Shown: positions 1-9,031 of the stretch, in pieces
Position numbering within the stretch: position 1 is the stretch's first letter
How the letters are laid out: every line of letters starts with the position of its first letter
Source of the DNA: Rhizobiaceae bacterium
Lineage (GTDB): Bacteria > Pseudomonadota > Alphaproteobacteria > Rhizobiales > Rhizobiaceae
Assembly (NCBI GenBank): GCA_028279875.1
Contig: JANQMU010000054.1
Coordinates: forward strand, 1-64,000
Reading direction: 5' to 3'
DNA length: 64,000 nucleotides
Made by a program: the position numbers and the translations under genes
The notes under the pieces: generated by a model
Databases searched by the model: none
Told to the model about the DNA's origin: nothing
The model's input: only the letters and a program-made list of their open reading frames with translations

Positions 1-87
1 GTATTGATTTCACGGTTGAACGCCGACAGTGCCGCGATGGGGACGCGGCCGTTCAATCAGGGCTGGCAATCAAAACGGAGAACAAGG

Positions 88-1275
88 ATGGACCGTCGCT
101 CATTTATCAAGAAGGCCGGCGCAGCAGGCACCGCCGCCGCAGCGTCCCTGGCCGGATCGGCGATGGCCCAGACAACCGAAACGGCGCCGGCACCGGCACC
201 GGACACCTCCGCCGCAACGGAAACGCCCGCCGCGCCGGCGGCACCCGCGGTTATTCCCGAGGCGCCGAAATTCAAGTGGCGGCTCTCCTCGGGCTTTCCG
301 AAACGGCTCGAAACGCTTTACGGCGCGGCTGAGGTCTTCGCCGATTCCGTTCGCGAGGCGACCGACGGCAATCTCGATATCGAGGTCTTCCCGACGGGCG
401 TCATCGTCAATGAGGTGAGTGGTCTTGACGCGGTGCAAAACGGTGTCGTCGACATGGCCCATACGGCTTCCTATTATTTCTGGGAAACCGATCCGACTTT
501 CGCTTTCGGCACCGGTGTGCCGTTCGGCCTCAACCAGCGCATGACGAATGCCTGGCTCTATGCCGGTGGCGGGATGGACCTGCTCAACACGTTCTACGCC
601 AAATACAATGTGATCGGCTTTCCGGCCGGCAATACCGGCGCCCAGATGGGCGGCTGGTTCCGCAAGGAAATCAATTCCGTTGACGATATGCGCGATCTGA
701 AGCTGCGGATCGGTGGCTTTGGCGGCAGCGTGATGGAGAAGATCGGCGTCATCTCCCAGGACATTCCGGCCGACCGGATCTACCAGGCTCTTGAAAACGG
801 CGTCATCGATGCGGCCGAATTCGTCGGCCCCTATGATGACGACAAGCTCGGGCTGAACCGCGTCGCCAAATACTACTATTATCCCGGGTGGTGGGAAGGC
901 GGTGTCGCCGCCACCAATCTGATCAATCTCGACAAGTGGAACGCGCTTCCCGAAACCTATCAGGAAGCGGTGCGGACCGGTTCGGCGCTGGCCAATTCGA
1001 TGCTCACGGCCCGCTATGACATGCTCAACCCGCCGGCGCTGAAATCGCTGGTCGAGAAGGGCACGATCCTGCGGCCCTATTCGCATGACGTTCTCCTGGC
1101 CTGTTTCAACGCCGCGGAAGAGACCTACAGCGAAATCGCCTCTGAAAACGAGGATTTCAAGACCCTGCTGGACTCCTATATGGGTTACCGGCGTGACGCC
1201 TATCTGTGGTTCCAGATCGCCGAATATGCCCAGGACACATTCCTTATGCTGCAGCAGAGAGCCGGCCGGCTCTGA
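88..1275 (+). CDS. TRAP transporter substrate-binding protein (DctP family), TAT-exported
   Basis: Periplasmic ligand-binding component of a tripartite ATP-independent (TRAP) importer, 395 aa. The start at 88 is preferred over an in-frame start at 4 because a purine-rich site (ACGGAGAACAAGG) precedes it and the protein then begins with a twin-arginine signal (DRRSFIKKAG, followed by an alanine-rich hydrophobic core and AMAQ). An unusual Ala/Pro/Thr-rich linker of about 35 residues follows the cleavage site. The DctP fold starts near FKWRLSSGFPK, and the body carries family patterns such as the RKE..SVDDMRDLKLRI stretch and the IPADRIYQALENGVIDAAEF region, typical of DctP proteins for 2-oxo or other organic acids. 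No membrane subunits lie downstream; they may be upstream of the window. The ligand is unknown, though a 2-oxo-acid oxidoreductase is the next gene. Confidence 0.9.
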   Translation: MDRRSFIKKAGAAGTAAAASLAGSAMAQTTETAPAPAPDTSAATETPAAPAAPAVIPEAPKFKWRLSSGFPKRLETLYGAAEVFADSVREATDGNLDIEVFPTGVIVNEVSGLDAVQNGVVDMAHTASYYFWETDPTFAFGTGVPFGLNQRMTNAWLYAGGGMDLLNTFYAKYNVIGFPAGNTGAQMGGWFRKEINSVDDMRDLKLRIGGFGGSVMEKIGVISQDIPADRIYQALENGVIDAAEFVGPYDDDKLGLNRVAKYYYYPGWWEGGVAATNLINLDKWNALPETYQEAVRTGSALANSMLTARYDMLNPPALKSLVEKGTILRPYSHDVLLACFNAAEETYSEIASENEDFKTLLDSYMGYRRDAYLWFQIAEYAQDTFLMLQQRAGRL

Positions 1276-1406
1276 GGGTTGCCGGGACAAATATTCAGGC
1301 CGCCCATTCAAAATCATTTGACGTTCTGGCCTCCGATCCCAAATCTTGCCGGATGGGGACACGATCGGCCATAGTGTGATCCCCGGACCGTGCCGCGGAG
1401 AACCCG

Positions 1407-4400
1407 ATGCAACTGCTGGACGTCTCGCTGGAAGACAAGTTCGACCTGTCAAAGGACCGGATCTTCGTGACCGGAACCCAGGCCGTCGTCCGCCTGCTGC
1501 TGATGCAAAAGGCACTCGACCGCCAGGCGGGGCTCAACACGGCCGGTTTTGTCTCGGGTTATCGCGGTTCGCCGCTGGGCGCGCTCGACCAGCAGATGCT
1601 GCAGGCCCAGGCCAGCCTGCAGGCCAGCGATATCGTCTTCCAGCCGGGCCTCAATGAAGAACTCGCCGCAACCGCCTGCTGGGGAACGCAACAGGCGGAA
1701 CTGGATGGAAACGGCCGGTTCGACGGCGTGTTTTCGGTCTGGTACGGCAAGGGGCCGGGCGTCGACCGCTCCGGCGATGTGTTCCGCCACGGGAACCTGG
1801 CCGGCAGTTCGGCCCATGGCGGCGTGCTGGCGCTGATGGGCGACGATCACACCGCCGAATCGTCGACCAATGCGCATCAGACCGAGTTTCAGTTCGTCGA
1901 TACGATGATCCCGATCCTCAACCCGGCCGGCGTGCAGGAAATCGTCGATTACGGGCTCTACGGATTTGCCCTGTCGCGGTTCGCCGGAACATGGGCGGCG
2001 CTGAAATGCGTCAAGGACAATATCGAATCGACGGCGTCCATCCATGCCGGGCTGGACCGGGTGACAATCGTCACGCCGGATTTCGAGATGCCGCCGGGCG
2101 GGCTGAACATCCGTGCCGCGGAGCTTGATTTTCTCGGCCAGGAGCGGCGGCTGCATGAATACAAACGGGCGGCCGCGGCCGCGTTCATCCGCGCCAACGG
2201 TCTGAACCGCATCGTCTTTTCGGGTGGCGGCGACGCCAGGCTCGGGATCATCAGCGTCGGCAAGAGTTATCTCGACGTGCGCCAGAGCCTGTCGGATCTC
2301 GGCATCGATGAGGCGGAGGCCAACCGGCTCGGTGTGCGGCTGATGAAGGTCGCCGCCCCCTGGCCGCTCGACCTTGAGGATTTTAGCGCCTTTGTCGACG
2401 GCCTGGACATGGTGATCGTGGTCGAGGAAAAACGGTCGCTGATCGAGTCGCAATTGCGCGAGGCGCTCTATGGCACCGCCCAACAGCCGGTGATCGTCGG
2501 CAAACGGGACGAGCAGGGCCGGTGGCTCTTCCCGGTGAGCGGCGCCCTCGACCCGAATGATATTTCGGTGGCGGTGGGTGAGCGGATCCTGCGGGTGATC
2601 GGACCCTCCGAGGCGATCGACAAGCGGGTCAAGCGCATTCGCCAGTTCCAGGCGATGCTCGCCGATGCGTCCGACATTGCGGTGCGAACACCCTATTTCT
2701 GTTCCGGCTGTCCGCATAACAGTTCGACAAAGGTGCCCGAGGGTTCGATCGCAGCGGCCGGTATAGGCTGCCACTTCATGGCGATCTGGATGGACCGGGA
2801 CACCCATGGCTTCACCCAGATGGGCGGCGAGGGCGCCCAATGGGTCGGCCAGCAGCCCTTCTCCAGCACGCAACATATCTTTCAGAACCTCGGTGACGGC
2901 ACCTATAATCATTCCGGCATTCTGGCCTTGCGCTTCGCGCTGTCCGCCGGCAGCGACCTGACATACAAGATCCTCTACAATGATGCCGTCGCCATGACCG
3001 GCGGGCAAACGCTTGAGGGCGGGCTGACGGTCGATGAAATCGCCCGCCAGGTGCGCGCCGAGGGTGTCGAACGGATCGCACTGGTCAGCGATGAGCCGGA
3101 TAAATACCCACCCGGCACGGACTGGCCGGAGCGCATGACCGTTCACCACCGCTCGCAGATGGACGCGGTGCAGCGCGAACTTCGCACCGTCAAGGGCGTT
3201 TCGGTCCTGCTCTACGATCAGACCTGCGCCGCCGAGAAGCGCCGCCGGCGCAAGCGCGGCACGCATCCCGATCCCGACCGCCGCGTGATCATCAACGAAC
3301 TGGTTTGCGAGGGATGCGGCGATTGCGGCATCCAGTCCAACTGCGTTTCCGTACAGCCGGTTGAAACGGAGTTCGGGCGCAAGCGGCGGATCGACCAGTC
3401 AAGCTGCAACAAGGATTTTTCCTGCGTCGAGGGGTTCTGCCCGTCCTTTGTCACCGTTCATGGCGCAAAACTGAAGACAGCGGCGGCGACCGCGACTGCC
3501 GAGGACCCGCTTGCCGGCGTACCCGAGCCGCGCGTCCCGGCGCCGGGCGAGGGCTGGGCGGCGATCGTCACGGGCGTCGGCGGGACCGGGGTCGTCACCA
3601 TCGGCGCCATTCTCGGCATGGCGGCCCATCTGGAGGGCAAGGGCTGCGGCATGATTGACATGGCCGGGCTGGCGCAGAAGGGCGGGGCCGTCTACTCCTA
3701 TATCCGCATTTCCGCCACGCCGGAGCAGATCAATGCGATCCGGGTGCCGGCCGGCAAGGCCGATCTGGTTCTCGGCTGCGATCTGGTCGTCTCGGGCTCG
3801 CGCAAGGTGTTGGCCGCGGTCCGCGAGGGCGAAACCCTGTTCGTGGCCAATACGGCGGAAGTCATGCCGGGCGAATTTGCACGCAACGCCGATTATTCGC
3901 TGCCCGGCGAACGGCTGAAACGGTCGATCCTCCAGGCGGCCGGGGAAGAGCGGACCGTCTATTTCGACGGAACCGGCGCCGCCGTCGCGCTTCTCGGCCA
4001 GGCGATCGCCGCCAATATGTTCCTGCTCGGGATCGCCTTCCAGCGCGGTGGCGTGCCGCTCTCCGCAGCGGCGCTCGAGAAGGCGATCAGGCTCAACGGG
4101 CAGGCCGCCGAGATGAATATCGCGGCGTTTCGCTGGGGCCGCAGGGCGGCCCATGATCCCCAATCCGTCCGCGACCGCATGGACGCAGCGCGTCCCGTCA
4201 ACCCGGCGCATCGGCTTGCGCGCACAGCCGTCGAAGCGATCGAGCGGCGGCGGGATTTTCTCAAAGACTATCAAAGCAAGGCCTATGCGGCCCGCTATGT
4301 GGCGAAAATGGCGCGGGTAAGAAGGGCCGAGGAGGCGGCAACGGGCAAGGCCGGAGCGGTGACCGAAGCTGCGGCGCGCGGGCTGTTCAAGCTGATGGCG

Positions 4401-4886
4401 GTCAAGGACGAGTATGAAGTCGCGCGGCTCTATTGCAACGGTTCGTTCGCGGCGCAACTGGCCGACCAGTTCGAAAGCTGGGACAGGCTCGAGTTTCACC
4501 TCGCGCCACCGATGATGGAGTCGAAGAAAGACGCCGCAGGACGCCCGCAGAAACGACGCTTCGGGCCGTGGATCATGCGGCTTTTCGCCGTTCTTGCGCC
4601 GATGCGCCGGCTGCGCGGCACGTGGATCGATCCGTTTGCCTATCAGGAGGAACGCCGCATCGAACGGCAATTGCTGCGGGACTATGAAGACCTGCTCGAT
4701 GAGGTTGCCGACAGGCTTGGCGCACATAACTGCAGAGCGGCTGCCGACCTGCTCGGCTATCCCGACAGTATTCGCGGATATGGACCCGTGAAGGCGCAAT
4801 CCATCGACAAGGCCAACGCCACTCTTCCGGCGCTCAAATCCGCCTTTGCCGAGGCTGCGGAACCGTCGAAACAGGCGGCGGAATAG
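1407..4886 (+). CDS. Indolepyruvate ferredoxin oxidoreductase family protein, fused alpha/beta subunits
   Basis: Large single-chain 2-oxo-acid:ferredoxin oxidoreductase (1159 aa), which decarboxylates aryl- or branched-chain 2-oxo acids to the acyl-CoA with reduction of an iron-sulfur carrier. Order seen: N-terminal pyrimidine-type ThDP region; a CSGCPHN motif near residue 432 followed by the ThDP pyrophosphate region (GIGCHFMAIW, MGGEGAQWVGQ); a cysteine-rich iron-sulfur segment near residue 633 (CEGCGDCGIQSNC, then SCNKDFSCVEGFC); and a gamma-type domain from about residue 722 (TGVGGTGVVTIG, MAGLAQKGGAVYS). The length matches the aerobic alphaproteobacterial fused family, which is longer than archaeal IorA plus IorB. 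The start at 1407 has GCGGAGAACCCG just upstream. It follows a TRAP binding protein by 131 bp. Actual substrate is not evident; aromatic amino acid catabolism via arylpyruvates is the usual role. Confidence 0.93.
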   Translation: MQLLDVSLEDKFDLSKDRIFVTGTQAVVRLLLMQKALDRQAGLNTAGFVSGYRGSPLGALDQQMLQAQASLQASDIVFQPGLNEELAATACWGTQQAELDGNGRFDGVFSVWYGKGPGVDRSGDVFRHGNLAGSSAHGGVLALMGDDHTAESSTNAHQTEFQFVDTMIPILNPAGVQEIVDYGLYGFALSRFAGTWAALKCVKDNIESTASIHAGLDRVTIVTPDFEMPPGGLNIRAAELDFLGQERRLHEYKRAAAAAFIRANGLNRIVFSGGGDARLGIISVGKSYLDVRQSLSDLGIDEAEANRLGVRLMKVAAPWPLDLEDFSAFVDGLDMVIVVEEKRSLIESQLREALYGTAQQPVIVGKRDEQGRWLFPVSGALDPNDISVAVGERILRVIGPSEAIDKRVKRIRQFQAMLADASDIAVRTPYFCSGCPHNSSTKVPEGSIAAAGIGCHFMAIWMDRDTHGFTQMGGEGAQWVGQQPFSSTQHIFQNLGDGTYNHSGILALRFALSAGSDLTYKILYNDAVAMTGGQTLEGGLTVDEIARQVRAEGVERIALVSDEPDKYPPGTDWPERMTVHHRSQMDAVQRELRTVKGVSVLLYDQTCAAEKRRRRKRGTHPDPDRRVIINELVCEGCGDCGIQSNCVSVQPVETEFGRKRRIDQSSCNKDFSCVEGFCPSFVTVHGAKLKTAAATATAEDPLAGVPEPRVPAPGEGWAAIVTGVGGTGVVTIGAILGMAAHLEGKGCGMIDMAGLAQKGGAVYSYIRISATPEQINAIRVPAGKADLVLGCDLVVSGSRKVLAAVREGETLFVANTAEVMPGEFARNADYSLPGERLKRSILQAAGEERTVYFDGTGAAVALLGQAIAANMFLLGIAFQRGGVPLSAAALEKAIRLNGQAAEMNIAAFRWGRRAAHDPQSVRDRMDAARPVNPAHRLARTAVEAIERRRDFLKDYQSKAYAARYVAKMARVRRAEEAATGKAGAVTEAAARGLFKLMAVKDEYEVARLYCNGSFAAQLADQFESWDRLEFHLAPPMMESKKDAAGRPQKRRFGPWIMRLFAVLAPMRRLRGTWIDPFAYQEERRIERQLLRDYEDLLDEVADRLGAHNCRAAADLLGYPDSIRGYGPVKAQSIDKANATLPALKSAFAEAAEPSKQAAE

Positions 4887-5019
4887 CGGATAGGGACCGA
4901 TTTGCGGGCCGCCTCGTCCGTTCTGCTGCTTTCCGGTGAAAATTAGTGCAATCTTGAGTTAAAACCTTCCTTAAGTCTTTTCCTGTACGACGTGCGGCGT
5001 GTGGAAAAAGGCAAAACGC

Positions 5020-7347
5020 ATGGGCGGCAAGACCGAGGATCAGATCCCGACGGATGTGTATCTGTCGTTTGTTCGCTCGCTTTATGGTAACCGAATGACC
5101 CTGCGCGCCGGCATGGTGGCGCATGTTACCATCTGCATGCTCATTTTCATCAAGGTGCGGGATCCTGCCTATATCGCCTTCGGCGTGGCCATTTTCACCA
5201 TATGGCTCGGTCGTCTTTACTCCGTAAAACGCTTCGACAAGGTGGTGTTTACCGAGGATGACCGCGAAACCATTGCCCGCTGGGAGCGGGTCTATATTGC
5301 CGGGACGGGCCTGGCGACGCTGATGCTCGGCGCCATGAACGGATATGCATTTCTGGTCACGCGGGATGTGTTTGCCCAGACGGCGGTGCTGTCGGTCACG
5401 CTGAGCGCCATGGTTTCGGTTGTCGGACGCAATTTCGGTTCCAAGACCAATGTGAACGTGATTACCCTGGCGGCCGGCCTGCCGATCATGGTTTCGCTGT
5501 TCCTGGTCGGCAACATCTATATGGCGGTGCTGGCGCTGCTGATCGTTCCGCTGATCGTCACCACCCGGGCCATGGCCAATGGCGTACGCGAGTTTCTCTA
5601 TGACAATGTGATCAGCCATCGGGAAATCGCCATCATTGCCGACCGCTTCAACACGGCACTCAACAATATGCCGCACGGGCTGTTCATGCTCGATTCGGCA
5701 AACCGCATCGTCGTGGCCAACAGGAAGGCGGCGGAACTGCTGAAGGTGCCGAACCGTGAGGCGCTGCGCAACCACACGCTCAATGCGGTGCTGCGTTTCG
5801 GCGTTCATCGATCGGTGGTGAGTGCCGACCAGGCGAAGATCATCCAGCGCCAGCTCGATGCGCTGATCGACGGCCGTGAATCGCGGGCGCTGGTCTATTT
5901 TTCGGACGATCTCTATCTCGAGTTCAGCGCCAAGCGCCGCAGCGACAAGGGTGTTGTGCTGATCTTCGAGGATGTCACAGCCCGTGTCAGGGCCGAGGAA
6001 AAGATCGTCTACATGGCGCGTTATGACAGCCTGACGGGGCTTGCCAATCGCGGCTATTTTTCCGAGATCGTCGAAAAGTCCGTCAAGGAGATGGGCGACG
6101 AAGAGAAATATGCGCTGGTCGTGCTCGATCTGGACGATTTCAAACATGTCAACGACACCAGCGGTCATTTGACCGGCGACCGGCTGCTATGCGCGCTGGC
6201 GGCCCGGCTGAACGGCATTGTCGACGACCGGATGACCCTGTCGCGCTTCGGCGGCGACGAGTTCGTCATCTTCGTGCGCGACGTGCGCAACACCCAACAG
6301 ATCGACGAGATGATGGCCGGCCTGTTCGACTCGCTGCGCGGCACCTATCTGGTCGACGGCAACAAGATCTTCGTCAGCATGAGCGCCGGCGTGGTCATCG
6401 GAACCAAGTCGGAATTCCGGCTGGATGACATGCAGATCAAGGCAGATCTCGCCCTTTACGAGACCAAGCATAACGAAAAAGACAGCTGGACCATTTTTGC
6501 CGAGGAAATGGACGACAAATATACAAGGCGCCAGAAACTCAAGGCAGCGCTGCGCGAGGCGGTCCGGGACAAGGCGTTCACCGTCGCCTACCAGCCGATG
6601 TTCACAGCCGATACGATTCAGATCGCCTGCTGTGAGGCGCTGTCACGCTGGTATCACCCGGAGTTCGGTGCGGTCTCGCCGGCGGATTACATTCCGCTGG
6701 CTGAAGAGATGGGCATTGTCAGCGAACTGACCCGCCATATGCTCAACGTCGCGTGCCGCGATTGCGCGAGCTGGACCAACGGCGCATCGGTTTCGGTCAA
6801 TCTGTCGGCCAACGATCTGCGCAGCCACGACATTGTCGATATGGTCATGGACGCCCTGGAATCCACCGGTCTCAGCGCCGACCGGCTGCAGGTGGAAGTG
6901 ACCGAAAGCGCCTTTGTCCAGGATGCCACCAAGGCCAAGGCAATCCTCACGGATCTGCGGGCCAAGGGCGTGACGATCGCCATCGACGATTTCGGCACCG
7001 GATATTCGAGCTTGAGCTATCTCAATGTCCTGCCGCTGAACAAGATCAAGATCGACCGCTCTTTCGTGTCCGACATCACCAATGACGAGCGGACGCTGAA
7101 GCTGCTGCGCGGGGTCGTTCACCTGTCCCGCGAATTGGGCCTGGAGATCGTCGTCGAAGGCGTCGAAACGGAGGATCAGCTGGAGTTGATCCGGTCGACG
7201 AACAGCGCCGATCTCATTCAGGGGTTCATTTTCGGCATGCCGATGCCCTGCAGCGGCATCATTGCCCTGACCGAAAGCACATCGGGCCACAAGAACCTGT
7301 CGCCCGCAGAGGTCAAGCAGAGGGCCGAAGACGCCGTGCGGATGTGA
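5020..7347 (+). CDS. Membrane-anchored PAS-GGDEF-EAL cyclic-di-GMP protein
   Basis: Putative diguanylate cyclase/phosphodiesterase of about 775 aa. The N-terminal 180 residues hold several hydrophobic segments, probably a membrane sensor, followed by a PAS-like region (ALNNMPHGLFMLDSANRIVVANRKA), a GGDEF domain with an intact RFGGDEFV near residue 411, and an EAL domain with EALSRW near residue 539 plus IDDFGTGYSSL and the later EGVET motif. No RxxD inhibitory site is found five residues before GGDEF. Both catalytic signatures look intact, so either activity is possible. ATG 5020 is chosen because AAAAGG lies 8 nt upstream; GTG 4999 in the same frame lacks a Shine-Dalgarno sequence. It is transcribed alone, 112 bp after the preceding gene. 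Confidence 0.9.
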   Translation: MGGKTEDQIPTDVYLSFVRSLYGNRMTLRAGMVAHVTICMLIFIKVRDPAYIAFGVAIFTIWLGRLYSVKRFDKVVFTEDDRETIARWERVYIAGTGLATLMLGAMNGYAFLVTRDVFAQTAVLSVTLSAMVSVVGRNFGSKTNVNVITLAAGLPIMVSLFLVGNIYMAVLALLIVPLIVTTRAMANGVREFLYDNVISHREIAIIADRFNTALNNMPHGLFMLDSANRIVVANRKAAELLKVPNREALRNHTLNAVLRFGVHRSVVSADQAKIIQRQLDALIDGRESRALVYFSDDLYLEFSAKRRSDKGVVLIFEDVTARVRAEEKIVYMARYDSLTGLANRGYFSEIVEKSVKEMGDEEKYALVVLDLDDFKHVNDTSGHLTGDRLLCALAARLNGIVDDRMTLSRFGGDEFVIFVRDVRNTQQIDEMMAGLFDSLRGTYLVDGNKIFVSMSAGVVIGTKSEFRLDDMQIKADLALYETKHNEKDSWTIFAEEMDDKYTRRQKLKAALREAVRDKAFTVAYQPMFTADTIQIACCEALSRWYHPEFGAVSPADYIPLAEEMGIVSELTRHMLNVACRDCASWTNGASVSVNLSANDLRSHDIVDMVMDALESTGLSADRLQVEVTESAFVQDATKAKAILTDLRAKGVTIAIDDFGTGYSSLSYLNVLPLNKIKIDRSFVSDITNDERTLKLLRGVVHLSRELGLEIVVEGVETEDQLELIRSTNSADLIQGFIFGMPMPCSGIIALTESTSGHKNLSPAEVKQRAEDAVRM

Positions 7348-7600
7348 ACCCGCCTCGTTCCACGCGCCTTCCCCGCGGATCGATCCGCCGATCACAAACA
7401 CGATTGTCGCCATTCAATCTGAACGGGCTTTGATGCGTCCCGTCACGGGTAAGTCCCGATGCCGGCGCGCGGCCGGCGATACCGTTCGCAGCTCGCGCTG
7501 ATCCAGGCGTTCGCGACCGCCGCTTTTCCATTGCTGCAACGTATTGTTGTTCCTCATCGGAGCCGGAGGGATATCGGCGGCTGCAGAGATTCCGTTAACC

Positions 7601-7615
7601 TTAACATGCGGTTAA
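7601..7615 (+). promoter_or_regulatory. CtrA-type binding box 1
   Basis: TTAA-CATGCGG-TTAA matches the alphaproteobacterial CtrA consensus TTAA-N7-TTAA exactly. A further TTAACC at 7595-7600 overlaps its left side. It lies about 85 bp before the start of the FeeM-like gene. Function is inferred from the motif alone. Confidence 0.6.
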
Positions 7616-7666
7616 TCCAAGGATTTGGGCGATTTACCTTTAACAAATTGAATTGATGGTTTAGTG

Positions 7667-7682
7667 TTAACCCGTCATTAAC
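7667..7682 (+). promoter_or_regulatory. CtrA-type binding box 2
   Basis: TTAA-CCCGTCA-TTAAC is a second perfect TTAA-N7-TTAAC box ending 18 bp before the chosen start codon. Such proximity would fit a site overlapping the promoter or the transcription start. Two full boxes within 80 bp make chance occurrence unlikely in GC-rich DNA. Confidence 0.65.
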
Positions 7683-7700
7683 CATTGGGCGAGGTTGGCA

Positions 7701-8432
7701 GTGACCCAAGGCGGCGGTGTATCAGAGTTCACGAATAGATTGTTCAATGTGATGGATCGCATTGAATATCGGCGTATTGAGAGTCTGGAAGATATGGAGG
7801 AGGTCTCGCGGCTGCGCCGCAAGGCCTATTCCAAGGCGAATTATCAGGTTCCCGCCGAGGGGGACCTGTTTATTGATGACATTGATTTCGATCCGCAGGC
7901 CTTTGTCTTCGGCATTTATTGCGATGAACAGCTCATCAGCACGATCCGCATCCATCATGTGACGCCATCCAATCGCGTTTGCGCATCCCGGGTGGTCTAT
8001 CCCGACGTGGTCGATGCCTTTCTCGATGCCGGAATGACACTGATCGATCCGGTGCGCCATGCCTCGGACCCCGATCTGTTCGACGATCTGCCGGCGCTTC
8101 CCTATCTGACCCTGCGGATTGCGACGATGGCGTCCGACTATTTTTCCGCCGATCGCTGTCTTTCGCTGATTCCGGTCAAGCATGTCCCCTTTTACAAGCG
8201 GGTATTCCGCTCGAAGCAGGTCGCCGAGCCCATCCCGAACTGCAAGGGCTATGATGTCGATGCGACCCTGCTGGCGGCCGACATTCCGGTTTCGCTGCCG
8301 AAGGTCTACGAGCGTTATCCTTTCTTCCGGTCGCATCCGTTCGAGCGCCGCATGATGTTCGCACCGCCACAGGAACTGGTCACGCCGCCGCTGACCATCC
8401 TGCCGACGGCGCGGTATCTTGCCGCGGCCTGA
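7701..8432 (+). CDS. FeeM/LuxI-type N-acyl transferase (GNAT fold), acyl-homoserine-lactone synthase-like
   Basis: Protein of 243 aa resembling the N-acyl amino acid synthase FeeM and LuxI-like GNAT enzymes that transfer an acyl chain from acyl-ACP to an amine. Seen in the sequence: EVSRLRRKAYSKANY near the N terminus, the acidic DIDFDPQAFVFG strand, LISTIRIHHV, and a C-terminal half with YLTLRIATMASDYFSADRC and HVPFYKRVF, which fits the aligned acyltransferase core. GTG 7701 is preferred because GAGG (7691-7694) sits 6 nt upstream; TTG 7695 would abut it. No LuxR-type partner is adjacent. Two CtrA-type boxes precede it and a strong terminator follows, so it is likely a single-gene unit under cell-cycle control. 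The acyl acceptor cannot be told from sequence. Confidence 0.78.
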   Translation: MTQGGGVSEFTNRLFNVMDRIEYRRIESLEDMEEVSRLRRKAYSKANYQVPAEGDLFIDDIDFDPQAFVFGIYCDEQLISTIRIHHVTPSNRVCASRVVYPDVVDAFLDAGMTLIDPVRHASDPDLFDDLPALPYLTLRIATMASDYFSADRCLSLIPVKHVPFYKRVFRSKQVAEPIPNCKGYDVDATLLAADIPVSLPKVYERYPFFRSHPFERRMMFAPPQELVTPPLTILPTARYLAAA

Positions 8433-8480
8433 CGCGCATTGCGATCGGATTGCGGCTCTCGTTGGCCGCGTGAAAGCACA

Positions 8481-8509
8481 AAAGCCGGGCTGGCGAGGCC
8501 CGGCTTTTT
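8481..8509 (+). terminator. Rho-independent terminator after the FeeM-like gene
   Basis: Perfect 10 bp stem AAAGCCGGGC (8481-8490) with GCCCGGCTTT (8498-8507), a 7 nt loop, and five T at the end of the stem. It ends the FeeM-like transcript 48 bp after its stop codon. The stretch from 8510 to 8733 shows no gene. Confidence 0.9.
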
Positions 8510-8733
8510 GCGTTTTTCGACCACAGCCCGCGAAGCCGCTGCCGCTCAGTCCGCCGGGCCTGTGAACTTCTTGCGCCACGGGGGATGTCGGTGCCTTGCC
8601 CTGGGTGATCGCATTGTGTATTCGATGCTGACAGGACCGGTGCGCGGGCATTCGTCGATGTGCAGCCGGTGCGGGGTTTCGAACGGCCCGCCGCGGGATG
8701 CGGACATGGCCGATCAGGCAGGGGAGTATCTCA

Positions 8734-8958
8734 GTGGCTGAAGAAAATACCGGGCCCGTCGAAACGGGCGCCGAAATGGACTACGCGGAGCATGAAAAGA
8801 CCTATGCCATGTTCCTGGCGCTGACGAAATACGGCACACTGGGCTGCGTCGTATTGCTCATCGGCATGGCGGTCGGGTTCTTCACCGCGGCCGGCTTCAT
8901 CACGGCGACGATTGTCACGATCTTCCTTCTCGCTCTCGGCTTTTACCTGCTGAAATAA
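8734..8958 (+). CDS. aa3-type cytochrome c oxidase subunit IV
   Basis: Small membrane protein of 74 aa of the bacterial aa3 oxidase subunit IV family. The family core AEMDYAEHEKTYAMFLALTKYG is followed by two adjacent hydrophobic segments to the C terminus (CVVLLIGMAVGFF and ITATIVTIFLLALGFYLL). GTG 8734 is chosen because GGGGAG lies 7 nt before it and the product then has family length; a longer in-frame ATG at 8698 lacks this support. It stands 73 bp before pntAA, the usual place of this gene in Hyphomicrobiales, far from the main oxidase operon. Confidence 0.88.
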   Translation: MAEENTGPVETGAEMDYAEHEKTYAMFLALTKYGTLGCVVLLIGMAVGFFTAAGFITATIVTIFLLALGFYLLK

Positions 8959-9031
8959 ACGACAAAGAAGCGTCCAACAACGGCGGACCGCCCGGGTGGT
9001 CCGGCGCGCGTCAATCACCAAGGAGCAAAGC

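Larger units (their letters stand above)
7348..7700. other. Regulatory intergenic region before the FeeM-like gene
   Basis: This 353 bp gap holds no credible gene; a 65-codon frame in it has no recognisable content. The last 110 bp turn abruptly AT-rich and contain repeated TTAAC words, including two full CtrA-type boxes listed separately. The first half shows nothing distinctive. Confidence 0.6.

Noticed and set aside
100..3266. Two long minus-strand frames (100-1515 and 1449-3266)
   Set aside because: Both lie over the TRAP binding protein and the oxidoreductase genes, which have clear motifs; the frames are codon-bias artefacts.
4952..4980. CtrA-like site before the GGDEF-EAL gene (TTAA..TTAAG)
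   Set aside because: The spacer is 8, not 7, and the right half is TTAAG, so the consensus is not met.
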